Part shown: one piece after another, positions 9,086 to 22,500 of the stretch
Position numbering within the stretch: position 1 is the stretch's first letter
Layout: the number at the start of each line of letters is the position of its first letter
Assembly (NCBI GenBank): GCA_963969495.1
Contig: OZ018338.1
Location: 44,399,206-44,463,205, forward strand
DNA from: Ceratothoa steindachneri
Lineage: Eukaryota; Arthropoda; Malacostraca; Isopoda; Cymothoidae
DNA: 64,000 bases
Direction of reading: 5' to 3'
Notes under the pieces: model-generated
Database searches by the model: none
Told to the model about the DNA's origin: nothing
What the model saw: only the letters and a program-made list of their open reading frames with translations
Program-made: the position numbers and the translations under genes

Positions 9086-12000
9086 GTAACAATGATGATT
9101 CAGAGTTATCAAATTCTGAAGATAGTGAAAATCATTTAAATTCAAATGTCAATTTTAGCCATCCGCTACCAAGACGAATACCGCCATGGCCTTGGCTTTG
9201 TTTCTGGTTGTGTTCGAGTCTTCACAAACTGGAGTAACTTGTCAATTCTATATCACAAAAGATTCTACGCATTTAGAATTGTGAACAATTTGTTGATGGT
9301 GAACTAATTGACTTTTAGCCAGCTCTTTTGACATCTCTCTCAATATCGTTAGTATCCTTCTCTTTCTACGTTATTTCCTTTTTCTACTGACAACCTCTCT
9401 CGGAAAAGTCTTTAAACCGCTTAGTTTTCCGTATGGCTGATGTGCTATCATCATTTCCTTTCGCGCCTGACGACTTTGGTGCTGTTTTTTTTTTCTTTTC
9501 CTAATGCTTTCCAACCCTAGAACTTTCACTCTTTAATCGTCCGTTTATCAGGGTCTTCCATCAAAGCTTTGACAACAAGCCGATATCTCTTGGACAGCTC
9601 TCCATGTGTTTTTTTTACTTTACTCTCCTTTTCTGGTTTAGTTTAGCACTCTATGGAGAAGCACCGAATGTATTTCCATTGAATTTGGCGTCTTCTCGTC
9701 ACTTTTTATTCCATTTACATACATTGATTGTCAATGCAATAGAGTTTTCCGCGCTGCAATCTTGACTTTTTTATTACCTTTTTCCTTACTCTATTTATGT
9801 ACTTTCTTGTTTTATTACTAGCACTATCATAATATTAATATAATTTATATACGGTAATGGTTATAAAATAAAGAAAAATATAAAGGAGGATAGATTTCGA
9901 GATCTTATATTGAGTTGAATGTTACTTCCGCGGAGATGTCCCCTCTTTACAGAGGCTCTTCACCCGTGATATATGACTTTAATTGTTCACCTTTCACACC
10001 GTATCCATGTTTCACTACCATACATGGTACTACTAGTAATGGGACACGCACTATCTCGTTCATAATTTCGAGAGTAATTAAACCTTTTTCACAAAACATC
10101 GATCCGTTCTTTAACATTCGATACAGATGCTACAATTCTCTTTTCCGCAACAATTCAAGGGCATAAAACAAGCACACAACAAACATATTTATTTAAGAGA
10201 ATAGCATTACTATAGAAATGCTAAGCCTCTAGACCCTTTTTCTGTTAAAATGATTCATAAGAAAGAGAACTCTTGACACGGAAGGCGAAGCTACCCTCGT
10301 TTTGAAGGGATCCTAATCAACATCAAAAAAGACTCATTATCTGGGTTTCTTCTTGACTGGGTAAACCTCATATACTTTTTCAGATTTTCATCTTTTAGGA
10401 GAAAGTTCATACACAACATCATGAAAAACCCAGCAAGGGGTATCTGAAAAGAGGCTTTAGTATATTATTTTGGTAGCAAACTACTCGCATGAAACCTTGG
10501 AAGCATTAAATTCTGTGCCATCGATATAAAAACTACTCTGGTGTTAGAGTATGATGCAAATGCCATTCTTTAATAAATATATGCCCATTGACTACCAGTG
10601 AATAATTTATAAAGTTAAAATTAAGTTTTCTGTTCATTTATTCTAATAAAAATGATTGCACAAGAAGCTTTTTTTACTCCTCTTTTCCCATAAATAATGA
10701 GGTGTGGCCATCCCTTTTCCTCTGAAGTTGGATTTTTGAAGTTCTAAATAAGAGGATCCAACAAACTTTATGTCTTTAAGTAAAGGATCTAAACAAGAAG
10801 TTATAAGCTTCAGAAGGTGGGAAAAAGTTATATAATATAAAATTCTTGTTTTTTATTATTTTCTTTGGTTTTAAAGGGGCATCTTTGACAGCGTGAGTAA
10901 GGATTGGGAAATAGTTTTGTCCAAAAAGTTTGAATTCAATCATAGAGTTAGTTCGATGTCGGTAGCTTTAGTGAAATCTTTCCATCTTTTTATCACAACC
11001 CCACTCCAATTTATGTTCATATCTTTTAAAATGGGATTAATCATTGGTAAAGAAGCCATGAAGAGAGAAAAGCCAGCCTAACCGCATCATAAAAGGTTGT
11101 GATTGAATAAAAGGAGGATAGTGAAAAAAGAAGCGCCTGCATGAAGATTTTCATGCAAAATACGATTTTTTTCCTACCTTAAAATATTTACGATTACATG
11201 AAAGAAGAGCAAAGCTAAAGGTGCGTATAAGACAAACAAATAGAGACGCTTTTTTAACGAAACGCATAAAAAACACTCCATTCACGTAATCCATTTGTAG
11301 CAAATTACCTCCAACAGGTGGTTCACGAGACCATTCATTGATGATTGCATCTAAAAGTTTGTTTTCTTTTCAAATAGTCATCGCTACTTGTTGAAATATC
11401 CCGCAAGTGATCAATTTTCCGATTTCCATTCTAAACAATGCACTTGTAGGATTTTTTGAGTGTTGCTGTAGTAAGTATTTATTTATAACGCTTGAATTTC
11501 TCATTTGTGGCCTAATAGAAATCCATTTTTTATATTTTCGAAATCTATGATATTATTTTTACACTATAACAAATATAATAATAAAAACAGGGGTCAAAAC
11601 CATAAGTTTTAGAGAACAGACACTTTAATACCAATTGTGTGCTTACTTAATCATATAGTATTAGTCAAACGATACGATAATTGGAAAGGCTTGTCCCAAA
11701 ATATCGCACACTTATTTTCAAAATATGGAAAGTTGTAATTCCAAATATGATTATTCACAATTTGCTCGAATTCATAGATTAAGAGGAGAATATTTCAAGT
11801 TTTCCGAGGAGACAGCTGTTCTTTAGTATGGCAAATTAATAAGTAAAATAACACAAGGACGATTAAATTTGAATGAATAAAAGGATTTGAATATTTAATT
11901 AATTTTATTGTTAGCATTTCATGTGAAAATTTATTGATCAAATTCTAAGATTAAATGTCAAATTCTCGGTCAATAATACAAAAGTAAGTAAGGAATGTCA

Positions 12001-13534
12001 ACATATCTGTTAAGAGTTATAAATAGATTCATCTATATCATTTTGTAAGTGCACACTGGGTAGACTTTATCACGTGCAAATTACCGCTGTCAGTGACGCT
12101 GCCCATTACCATTGGCGAATTGGGTGTGAAGAGCATGAAATTGCACGAGTTTGGGAAAAGGGAGTAGAAATTAAGAAGTTAATCGAGGCGTTAAACTTCA
12201 AACTAGATACCATGGCGCAGCCAAGGAATCTTCAGAAAAAAAACTTCAATGACTTATAGCATCCAATTCTATACATGAAAAACAAAAGCATCGATAGAGA
12301 GCTACTTTTGTATTCACAAGTACAGGCGTAGTTTATGAGTATCACGCGGCATTGTTCAGCTCTATCCAAACTGCTAAAATATTACCTTATATAAATGTGA
12401 GAAAGAAGAGAAAATATCTTCAAAGAAGATAGCTCGATGCTCCGAAAGTAGTCTTGCACTTATGAATAAAAAAGTAGTTCTTTCTCAAAGCTTTTATTTT
12501 TCATTAATTATCAGCGTCTACACTACGCTTATCCAATAATTGTATGTATACATATTAGGTGTTGTCTTCTATATCAGCCTAATTGCTGTATCTCAAATAG
12601 CAAGTGTTAGTTTATATAAAGTATATATAAAGCGAAAGGTCCCGTAACGTGGTACCAAGGAATCATGCCCTACCATAACAATGAAGTGGTTTAATCTCAA
12701 GAATTATGTCGGCAAACCTTACTTACCCTTTATATTCAGAGCCATAATCTTACTTCATAAGGCTTTTTTTCTTTTCCAAAAAACTCAAGGAAAAATTAAC
12801 AGTTAGAAAGTATTATTATATGACTGTTAATAAAGAATTTTCCTCTGATTTGGAATAGAAAATTATTTTCATTCAAAGGAAAACAAATTCAGACATTAAT
12901 TAGAGTCTGCAACTTTATGCTCGGTGGATGTAGTTGACGCCTTGCTACTTCAGGCTAGCAATTAGAATACATCAGGTTAGGTGCCAATTATAACCATCGA
13001 TTTCATAACTTTTAAGTCAATAATAATTATCACATTTATATTATAGCATAAATGTAGCCATTTTACCTTCAAATAATGAGCATAGCTCTTATTATTAAGC
13101 GAAATTATGTAGACACTTTTTTACTACATGCATAAGAGGTCTAATAAAAAAATGGACAATAGGATTCAAGGCTTTTTTATTAAAGGTTTCATATAATAAT
13201 ATTAAATATATTTACTCCTCTCATAGTTAGGGCTATCAAATAGGTTGGGCATACCCTTTTTCAGATGTTTGAAAATAAATCTTTTGTTTCCGGATGTTTT
13301 TCAACTGATCCTATATAAACTTCCCTAGTTATTATTTTGTTCTCCGTAGTCCATTTTTATGTATATCAAGTGTTTACAGCTAGATGCAGGAGCTACTACT
13401 GGATCAGAATCTACGAAAATAAACTGGAATTGAGTAAAACATTAGATAAGTTTAGTAGAACCTTTTATGATGAAAACAATTCTATATACATCGAACTAAT
13501 AATTAGAAAGAAAAAAACGCTTAAGTAGTTTTCT
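9086..13534. other. AT-rich stretch with no recognised gene
   Basis: No family was recognised. A minus-strand reading at about 9400-9640 (HGELSKRYRLVVKALMEDPD, then TFPREVVSRKRK) looks protein-like and charged, possibly a remnant of an ORF1 or a host exon, but it contains stops. Small open frames at 9915-10166, 10893-11081 and 12074-12259 show no motif. Confidence 0.4.
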
Positions 13535-14700
13535 CTAATTTGTGGCTCTAAGTTCAGCCATTTTCAAACGCCAAGAGTAATTGGCCATCATGTTGATCGC
13601 CCAGCGACCTCAATAGTATATTTCCATCCTTTGGATGTCGTAATAGAAAATTTCTCCCTGTTCTTACCTGTACTCCCCACAGTTTTTCCAAATATAATCA
13701 AAGTGAGAGCTAACAAAAAGGCAATTTTGTTTACGTGCAAGCTCTGAGGTTCTTGTAGAATTACAACAGACTACTAACGATGGCTTCACCCTTGGAACTT
13801 CGTTACTTTGCGAGAAAATTACTTACAATTATTTTGAAATCAATCCAAGCTTTCTTTTCTATTTCATTTATAGTAATCTTAAACGCAGGATCCTTCACTA
13901 AGCTTCTAACCTGGAAACTATCAAAAATACCGGCAATCAATTTTGCATCACAATATATAAGTAAACTTCTAGATGAAAAGAAGGTCTGTTTTGTTGTTTA
14001 TTCATTTTCCTCTTGATATTTTTCAGCAAACCTAGCTTTATATGAAGTGGTGGAAGCAACATTTTTTAGGATAAATCAAAAGCTTAGCAAAGATATTTTT
14101 GAATCCAGGTGTAAAGAGTTTTTAAATGAACATTCAGGCTGATCAAATGTTAAGAGTCTGCCATGCTATCACACAAGTAAAAAAATCAGGGATGTTTGCA
14201 TTCCTAATTGAAAGAGATAAGGTTGATATCACAAATGCTTCTATACTGATGACCTTTGTATTGGATGGCATCATGTAGAATTTTTATGCTGTAGTAAATT
14301 TAATCAATTGGATAGAATTACCAACAGGAACAGAGGTAAGATTGATACGATTATTTATGAACAGCTTTGAGATTTCTACTTAATGGATCGATAAAATGTT
14401 TCCATTCAGGTGGTTAATGAACAACAACTAAACTTTTGACACAACCCTTAATCTCCGAACAGTACACTACAGATGAATTCTCTTGAAGAGAAAAGTACTT
14501 CCTAAATTCTTCATCCCTACTTCAGTACCAGCAATAAGTGGTTTCTGGTGTAATATAGATTGTTCTACTTAAAACTAGAGCCAAGGAACTGGAACGACTC
14601 TTTTGCTAGTCCTAAATCTCTTGTGATATCATTGAACTGTGCTTGTGTTAATGATTTTAGTGCATTGAAACTAGATGATGGTAGACTGAATGTTTCCGAG
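13535..14700 (-). pseudogene. Intronless decayed copy of the cysteine-rich/RNase H-like family (copy 2)
   Basis: On the minus strand the family blocks appear in order, across several frames: LTQAQFNDITRDLG (about 14615-14655), EEFRKYFSLQENSSVVYCSE, HFIDPLSRNLKAV (about 14370), SVPVGNSIQLIKF, HQYRSICDINLIS, GMQTS, FTPGFKNIFAKLLIYPKK, LLPPLHIKLGLLKN (about 14040), AGIFDSFQVRSLVKD, KKAWIDFKIIVSNFLAK, SHFDYIWKNCGEY and GRWAINMMANYSW, ending with a stop at 13535-13537. The N-terminal cysteine domain was not found. The ICGDLK/VVSL junction, split by an intron in copy 1, is continuous here. Several stops and frameshifts make it a pseudogene. Function is unknown; see copy 1 for the transposase-like reading. 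Confidence 0.85.
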
Positions 14701-16309
14701 TTTTTCCATTGTTTATCTTATCCATCATCTCTGAATTTATTCAGATCCAATCTTTCAGGTAATTCCATTTAAAATAATTTTCACGATATTTAAATAAAAG
14801 TAGAAGCGGACGTCATTAAGCCATTATAGGCATTGGATTCGAAATAATATTCACTTATATATGCCAATTAGTTTTAAGATTTGGGTAATTTTGAAGAACT
14901 CTTTAAAGTTTTTATATTTAAATAAGTATTTTTCATTCATTTAATAAGTACTATAACTTCTACTAGCTTTTGCCATTAATCTTTATCTTTCTACTAACTT
15001 TTCAGTACAGTGCTTGTAAAACTCGTTTGACTTTAATTTATAACAGTGCTGTAACTGTTTTTTGGACTTCTGTGTTTGCTATCTTCATTCTCTTCAAATT
15101 ATTCGTTTAATTCCTATAAATATTCTAATCAGATGTGGCTAAGTCTAATGAGTCTGGATGATGGACTCATTAGTTGCAAATCGGAATTGTTAATTTGTAC
15201 TCTTCTTCTATTGATTACTGCTTGTCTTTTTTTTTCCAGGTACTGCATGTAAACGGACAAACTGAGTTAAGTAAACTTAATTGGTGATATCATGATTTAG
15301 GTTAAGAAGTTAAAAATATATTATGCCATTCAGATCCCAGTAACTTACAAGATATTCTTCTAACGAAGAGGCAATTGTTTTGGGTAGACGTATTGGGTCT
15401 TGCACACCATTATTTCATTATGTATAACGTTCAGCATTCTTACAAAAAAATGCTTCACCTTTAGTCGAGAAAAGAGAGTTAGACAAATTTTAATTTTTTG
15501 TTGCATGTGTACCTCTGACAAATCGTGAAGAATCCATTGCCAGAATATTTAAACCTTTCCTATCTCCTTTGAATAAAATTGCCCAGTGGAATGAGGTGAA
15601 TGCAGTTTTTTAGCTAATTGTTCAAAGGTTACAATCTTATTTTTTTCTAGTGTTAGCTTTAAAGGTACTTGATCAAATTCCATTGGTCATCATGAACGTC
15701 GTTTATCTTTGAGTTAACGTTTCTCCAGGCACTGGCTCACACTAATTGTTTATTTACCGTATACTTGCCAAACCTTTTGTTGGTAACTTAGCATCGTTGC
15801 CTTTTCTAACCTCTGAAAGCATTACTTTGCGAATGTGGTCTATTAAAACTTCCATAATACAAAATTAATAGCCTGGACAATGACGACTAAGGTATGTCAT
15901 TTAGGTTAAGCTATACAACTACCTAGGTTTCGATTTTAGTACACTAGGCTAGTATAAAAATAAACCTGCTTTCGATTATTTCCTTTGATAAAATAATAAC
16001 ACTGGTCTGCGTCAAAAATGTACCTTAGGTTTTCTATAGTGTTTCTTAATAAAATTGACCTCCTTAATTTGAATCTGTCATCCATTTTTCTCTATCATTT
16101 CTAGTTTTTTGTGATACAGGGGGTAATAATAATTTTATAGTTTATACATCTCCTATATTACATAAAATTTCAATAGTTTTTGCACTGCTTATTTGCAGTA
16201 AATTTTGTGTACATTTTAAGTAATTATGCAAATAGGTTTATATTTTGCAGGTAAGAAATTGCTTATCATTATAATAATGAGAATAATAATAATATTGGTT
16301 GAGTTAAAA
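14701..16309. other. Spacer between the two head-to-head family copies
   Basis: AT-rich DNA of about 1.6 kb. I looked for the missing N-terminal exon of copy 2 on the minus strand (a YVCG-type cysteine motif) and did not find it. No terminal inverted repeat could be recognised by eye. Confidence 0.45.
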
Positions 16310-18600
16310 ATGAACAGAAAATGTAAGAATAGCTCCGACAGATTTTGCTATGTTTGCGGCAAAGTGACTTTTCCCGAGCAGCAAAGTACAATCCCTCCTG
16401 TAATTAAATTTTTGTATCATGCATATTTTGAAGTAAGGCTAAGAGATCAAGATAAAAGTTTTGCACCACATATCTGCTGCAAGGGATGCTACATAAGTTT
16501 AAGACGCTGGAATCAGGGCGAACAGAAGTCCCTCTCTTTTGGTGTTCCCATGGTGTGGAGAGATGGCAAGGACCACACTACGGACTACTATTTTTGCATG
16601 ACAAATCTTAAAGGTGAGCATTGTATCAAGTATTTAAGCTTTCTGTATTATACTGGCTCCTGAAAATGTCATTATTATGCAAAGACTTAGCATAAAATTA
16701 AAAACTAACATAGTTCACTTCAGCATGAACATATCCTTTGCTAAACATTTATGTACTATCTGCAATTCCAAATCAATTCCTTTATGTAATATGCAATTAT
16801 ATTTTCCACAGGTATTAATAAGAAGAATAAACATAGTGTGGCATATCCGGATGTTCCTTCTGCCATCAAAACCACTGCCCCATGGCCCAGGAATTCCTAT
16901 ACCTTCTCCCCCTGAACATATAGAGGTACATGAAGAGATTAATATGGAAGTTCACCAAGATTATGACACATCTGAGTCTTATCAGGTTTCCACACATGAT
17001 ATGGTCGCAAGACCATCCACTCAAGTTCAGTTAAATGACCTGACCAGGAATCTGGGGGTTTCAAAGGCGAATACACAACTTCTTGGCTCTCGACTTCGTG
17101 AAAGTAATCTTCTCGCTCAAGAAACAACATTTAGGGGGGTACAGAAATAGAGAACAAGAGTTTCGAAGCTATTTTTTACAGCATTTTTCCAGCTCTTTAG
17201 TATACTGCGCCAATATTAAAGGACTTGTTGAGGCTCTTGGAATTCCCTACAACCCATTAGAATAAGTACTGTTCATAGATTTCTCCAGTAGAAGTTTAAA
17301 AGCTGTGTTACTGAATATTGGTAACAAGATAGCTTCCGTTCCTATAGGCCATTCAATCAAACTTACTGAAAGTTATGAAAATATGAAAAAATGATGGATG
17401 CAATAAATTACTCTAGCTATAAGTGGAGGATATGTGGTGACTTAAAGGTATGATCATTTTACACTTGGCATTTCTAAGCTTTTTGATATTGAAATTTTTA
17501 TTTTTAATTGTTAATACTTGTATACACCTTTTCGTAAACTTACATTTTACAAGAATGCAAATCTGGAAATCATGAGTGATTTTTGAGTTATATTTTTTGT
17601 TGAAGTGTGTCCCTATAGGTTAATGCATCCTATTGGGTTAATGGAGAACTTATCCTAATTGAGAAGGTATACAACACAACTCAATAAACTCAAAATAAGA
17701 TGTACATATATCCAATTAGTTCCAATACGATGATTTAATGCATTGGCATACAGGACTTTTCAGTACATATTCATATTCTTATTGTTTTAAGAAATATTAA
17801 TTCGAATTTGTTTTTAGAAATATTACACTGAATTTACATACCGTGCTAAATTTTTTTCAGGTAGTGTCTCTCACGCTTGGGACGCAAACAGGCTACACGA
17901 AGCATCCCTGTTTCCTATGTTTATGGGACAGTCGTTCAGATAGTATGCACTATGAGAAGAAGGTTTGGCCTCCAGGAGAAGCATTTAGAATTAGATCAAA
18001 CAATGTGATTGCTGAACCTATAGTGTCTCCTAAAAAAATACTCCTCCCTCCACTGCATATAAAGCTTGGCATAATGAAAAATTATGTCAAAACCCTTAAT
18101 AAAGTCGACCAAGCTTTTAAATTTCTTCTTCAAAAATTTCCACAAATCAGTGACGCTAAGCTCCATGGTGGAATTTTTGATGGACTTCAAATCAGGAACT
18201 TGATCAGCAATTTGATGCATCAATGAAGGACATAGAAAAAAATGCCTGGAAAGCTTTCAAAGCTCTAGTTAACAATTTTATAGGCAATAAAAGAAGCCTA
18301 GAAAAATATGTTGCCCTGGTCAATCAGCTCTTAACAAGTCTCAAACATTTGGGAGCTCGAATGTCTATAAAGATACACTTTTTTTAGTCCCATCTGGATT
18401 ATTTTCCCGACAACTGCGGGGATTACAGTAAAGAACAGGGGCAAAGATTCCACCAGGACATAAAAACAATGGAATCCAGGTACCAGTGTAAATGGAACGG
18501 AAACATGCTTGCTGACTACTGTTGGTGTTTGAAGCGTGATGCACTAGATGACAGGCCAAAACGAAAATCGTCAAGGGCGTCTGTTCTTCGAAATTATAAT
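16310..18600 (+). pseudogene. Three-exon decayed member of a cysteine-rich/RNase H-like invertebrate family (copy 1)
   Basis: Exons by splice sites and phase: 16310-16613 (ends AAAG|GTGAGC), 16812-17447 (ACAG| in, AAAG|GTATG out), 17861-18600 (TTCAG| in); the first intron is phase 1, the second phase 0. Exon 1 codes a cysteine domain (FCYVCGKV, then ICCKGCYISL, FGVPMVWRDG, YFCMTN). Exon 2 holds HSVAYPDVPSAIKPLPHGPG, LNDLTRNLG, LLGSRLRE and FIDFSSRSLKAVLL, ending ICGDLK. Exon 3 holds HPCFLCLWDSRSD, LLPPLHIKLGIMKN, GIFDGLQIRNL, RFHQDIKTME and LADYCWCLKRD. Breaks: frameshift in a G6 run (17134), stop 17263, frameshift near an A6 run (17386), frameshift near 18205, stop 18385. Known as a multicopy uncharacterised family. 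An RNase H/DDE-like fold (Asp in FID, Asp in GDLK, Glu in EQG) is my inference. Confidence 0.87.
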
Positions 18601-19490
18601 TATTTTCTTTATTATGTTGCATTCTTTTATTTTTTGTTTATTAAAAAAATTATAGTTTACATACGTGTATTCCTGTTTATATTATATAACATTAATAATG
18701 CATTATTAGATAGAGAAAGTTTTTTTTTTTTAAATTCAGAAAAAATGAGGTAATCTCAATGAAAATGGTGTATGCTGTACTGAGAAAATCTGACCTGATT
18801 GAACAAATATACATTCATTTTTTGAGCTCAGGAGGTTGGATTCATTAAGAAACCAAAAAGAAATCCTGGGGAACATAAAAAAAAATTTCAAACGCAGGCC
18901 TGTGTAATTAACTTGAACAAAATGCCGCATTACATATGGACAATCCCAATAGAATTTAAGAGAAAGTACGCAAGGATGCATACGTTTTATGACGAATGAG
19001 CCCTTGAAACAGAAAAAAACATCGCAAAATGAAAAGGATAATTAGCAGCAATTTTTCAAGAGACAGGTAGATTGAATAATCCGTACTTTATTTAGACATG
19101 AATAACTTTCGAGAAAATTTTAAACTTTTTATGGCCGTGATTAAAAATAGAGCTAAAAATATCTGGTCGAGTGTTTTAATGGCTTACCTTTCTAGGACCA
19201 CAAAATAATCTCCTACGTTATCTGATCAGTCTAAGCATATGTATCTCTATGCTAAAAAGCCTTCACAAGGATTTTTATGTATAACTCATTCGCACTAACA
19301 GATTTCTACCCTTTTGTTCTTTCTGAAACACTTTAAAAACATAAATATTAACTGAAACTTTGCTGTTTCAGAATAGTTATCTATATAGTGGAAAAGGTAA
19401 TAACTCAATTCAGAAATAACATTACCTACATTTGACACGGATATGAAGTGGTTTATATAAATTGCTCGAATCTCCTTCAAGGTCCTTTAA

Positions 19491-19534
<44 letters not shown>

Positions 19535-22500
19535 CTATATGAGCATAAATCCGTTTAACAGATAATTTCACACAAATTCTTTGGTAGAATTTCATACCGA
19601 AAATCAAGTTATATTTGATCTATTGAGCCGCATAAGGGTGGGTAATTGAGCAATTCTTCGCTTCTTTATACCTTTTTCGATATAAAAGATTTTTCAGAAG
19701 CCTTTCATAAAATTATTTGGGGAACCCAAATTAATCCCTTTTGTGGGGAGGGGGGAATTTAATGCATTCTTTTGAAATTTGAGTTGAAGGCAGGTAGGAA
19801 GCGTGGCATTAGTTTAAGGCGCTAAAATAGTCATTAATTGTATTTATAAGTAACACCACGACTTCTACATGCTAAGTAGAGGTTGAACTATTTGGGGAAG
19901 ACCGAAATACCTGTACTAAAGTTTCTGTCATCCTGGTATCAATTTTTATCTTCTAATCCGTTCATTACGTAAAACTTTCATTAGCGACCTCGGGCTGCTT
20001 TGTCATTCTGCCCAATAATTCAAATATACCATCTAGAACTGGCAGCCGAGAGAAAAATGAACAAATAGAGTTACAAATCAAAGTTAAATGCCAGCTGAAG
20101 ACAGGAAAGCATCCATTTTTATCGCTTGAAAATGCAAAAAATGCAATGGCAACGTCGTTTCACATGAAAAATCAGGCTCAAATATTAACCGAGAGAACTC
20201 ATTGGGAACAAATGATGCAAAGGTTAAAATACATGAAAAAGTTAATTAATAGCCACGTTATTTCTCGCTTCCTATACTCAAATACATTACTGTTTTATAA
20301 TCTCAGTCTGGTGCCAGAATCATTGATGGCTTACATTTTAACCTGGATAAGAATTTTGCGTCGGTACAACAGATGACAGTCTACGCAATTTCTTTAACTA
20401 TATCTCTATTTAAGACGAATTTTACTCAATGTGCATCAAAGCGACTTAAAGTTAATTATTCCCTTCCAATCAATTTAGTTATCAAAAGTCAATTGATCAT
20501 TTTTTCTGTTTTATTGCTTGGGGGTTCCGGGGCCATTTGCAGACAGGAGTCATCAAACACGTCATTAACTAGATAGATATTTTAGACAGAGTTGTCTCTC
20601 TTCCACAGAAAAACAGCTGTAAATATTTCTTCATAAGTCTATTCTCACCCAAAGAAAAATTTTAAGAATTTAAAGAAAAATTATAACGTATTGGAGATTT
20701 TTTATAAATAATGTCTCATTTTTCGGATGTAAAAAGAATAATGTGAATCATGTAAGCTGATTTTATGGCACAAACAAAGCAAAAGAAAGGAAACAATAAT
20801 AAAACTGAAGAAAAATATATATACATATAAATTATTAATTCTTATGGACAAGAGATTAGTTTAGTATCTATTATGTGTAAAGATATTCATTTGGCTAAAA
20901 AAAAGATTATGGTTAAAGTTTTCTGGTGGTAAATTGAAGGTGAGAAATGAATCAATTAGGGTCGAGTATAATATTGTGATTTGAGTGATATATAACTTTG
21001 CCTTAATCCAGTCCATTTGGTGGATTGATTCTTAAATGTGATGTGATTTTTTTATCAGCGTTACCAGTACGGCCTAAAAACTATTATTCTCATCCGTTTT
21101 TTTTTAATTCCTATTCAAACTGAGAACATTCTCGAATCTAAGCAAATTTATATCATTCCTCCCAAGATATTTACCTCTGAACAAATTTTTTCTAATTTCC
21201 GCTAGCGCGACTCTTAAATTAATAATTTACACTCCCCTTACTCTTAATCGTATCCAGCATGCTCTCAAGCAACTATCTTGCACACTGCACAATCAAACCT
21301 TTAAAATTCACTAACGTTCAGCTGGATATGATTTATATAAATCATCGGATGTTATGGTTTTGCGAAAGGCTTGAATCTAAGTGCGCTTCTTTTGCGTATC
21401 TTTTTCTTTCTCTTGGCATTCTTGTATCATTTTATTTCTAGGGCGAACAACACGCCTTTAATTACTTATCTCTCTCCCCAACATCGTTCACTGAAAATAT
21501 TAAAAATATAGTATCCACTTACGATATCAGCACTCAAAGCACTCATACAACGTTCTAAATCTCGGCCATGACAAAATTGAGGAAACGCTAGTAGGCGAAT
21601 AGTCTGCTGTCAATCGTTGTGGAAATATTGCTCAATTTCTTAAGCATTTGGCTACAAGTTACCCTTTTCTGACTCTTCTATAATTCTGAGGGTCACAAAA
21701 GATAATCGACTATTTTTTAAAACTCACGTCGCTAGTTGCATGTCTGTTCTTTGCTTCTTTCTTAATCTTAGCTGCAGCCGCTCCCAATTGGAGCATAAAC
21801 CATCTCGACTGATAAGATGCTAACGTGTTTAAACTTTGCAGCTTATCTTCTTTTCTGTCATGGACGTTCACCATCACTATGACTGTGCTACATGAATTCT
21901 ACTGGATGTAAATCTATTCCTGCATATCCTTCAAGGTCCTCCCTTCACCTGAATAATCTTAAATATTACAGCTATAGCCTACCTATCTCACTATTTGAAC
22001 CTATCTTAATCCTTGAAATCCCTAAGTGCTGCCTTTATTTTCTTTTTCTTTTGCGCTTCGTGGATGATCGTGTTTCCATGATTTTCGTTCTTTTTATGAG
22101 GAATGATCTTTCTGATGCTATTTGCTCCTCCTCCTTCCTCTATGCTTTCAAGTTTAATTTGAAGACCTACCTCTTCTTTTGAGCTTTTTCCTACTTGGCT
22201 TTCAACATTAATGCTCATCATCAAAGCTCTGAGCTCATTTCTAGGCTTCCCACGATCGTTTCCCACTCTTTATCTATATAAAAGAAGTGGAGATTATACT
22301 ATTTTACTATCTAAAACGTCAAATATAAATTCAAAGCTTATGTACGTTTTTCCTCTTAAAATAATTTTAAACTCTACTTTTTCGTTGCTCCGGGATCAAA
22401 TGCTTGACGCAACATGGCTAGTTTTTATGCAGAACTAAATACAATTGAATGCTTAAAGTTTGTATCGTGAAATTTTGCCTAGGCTAAGTGTCGAAGCAAG

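Noticed and set aside
16939..17130. Minus-strand frame opposite exon 2 of the copy 1 pseudogene
   Set aside because: It is the shadow of the plus-strand coding sequence, which has clear family motifs and splice phase.
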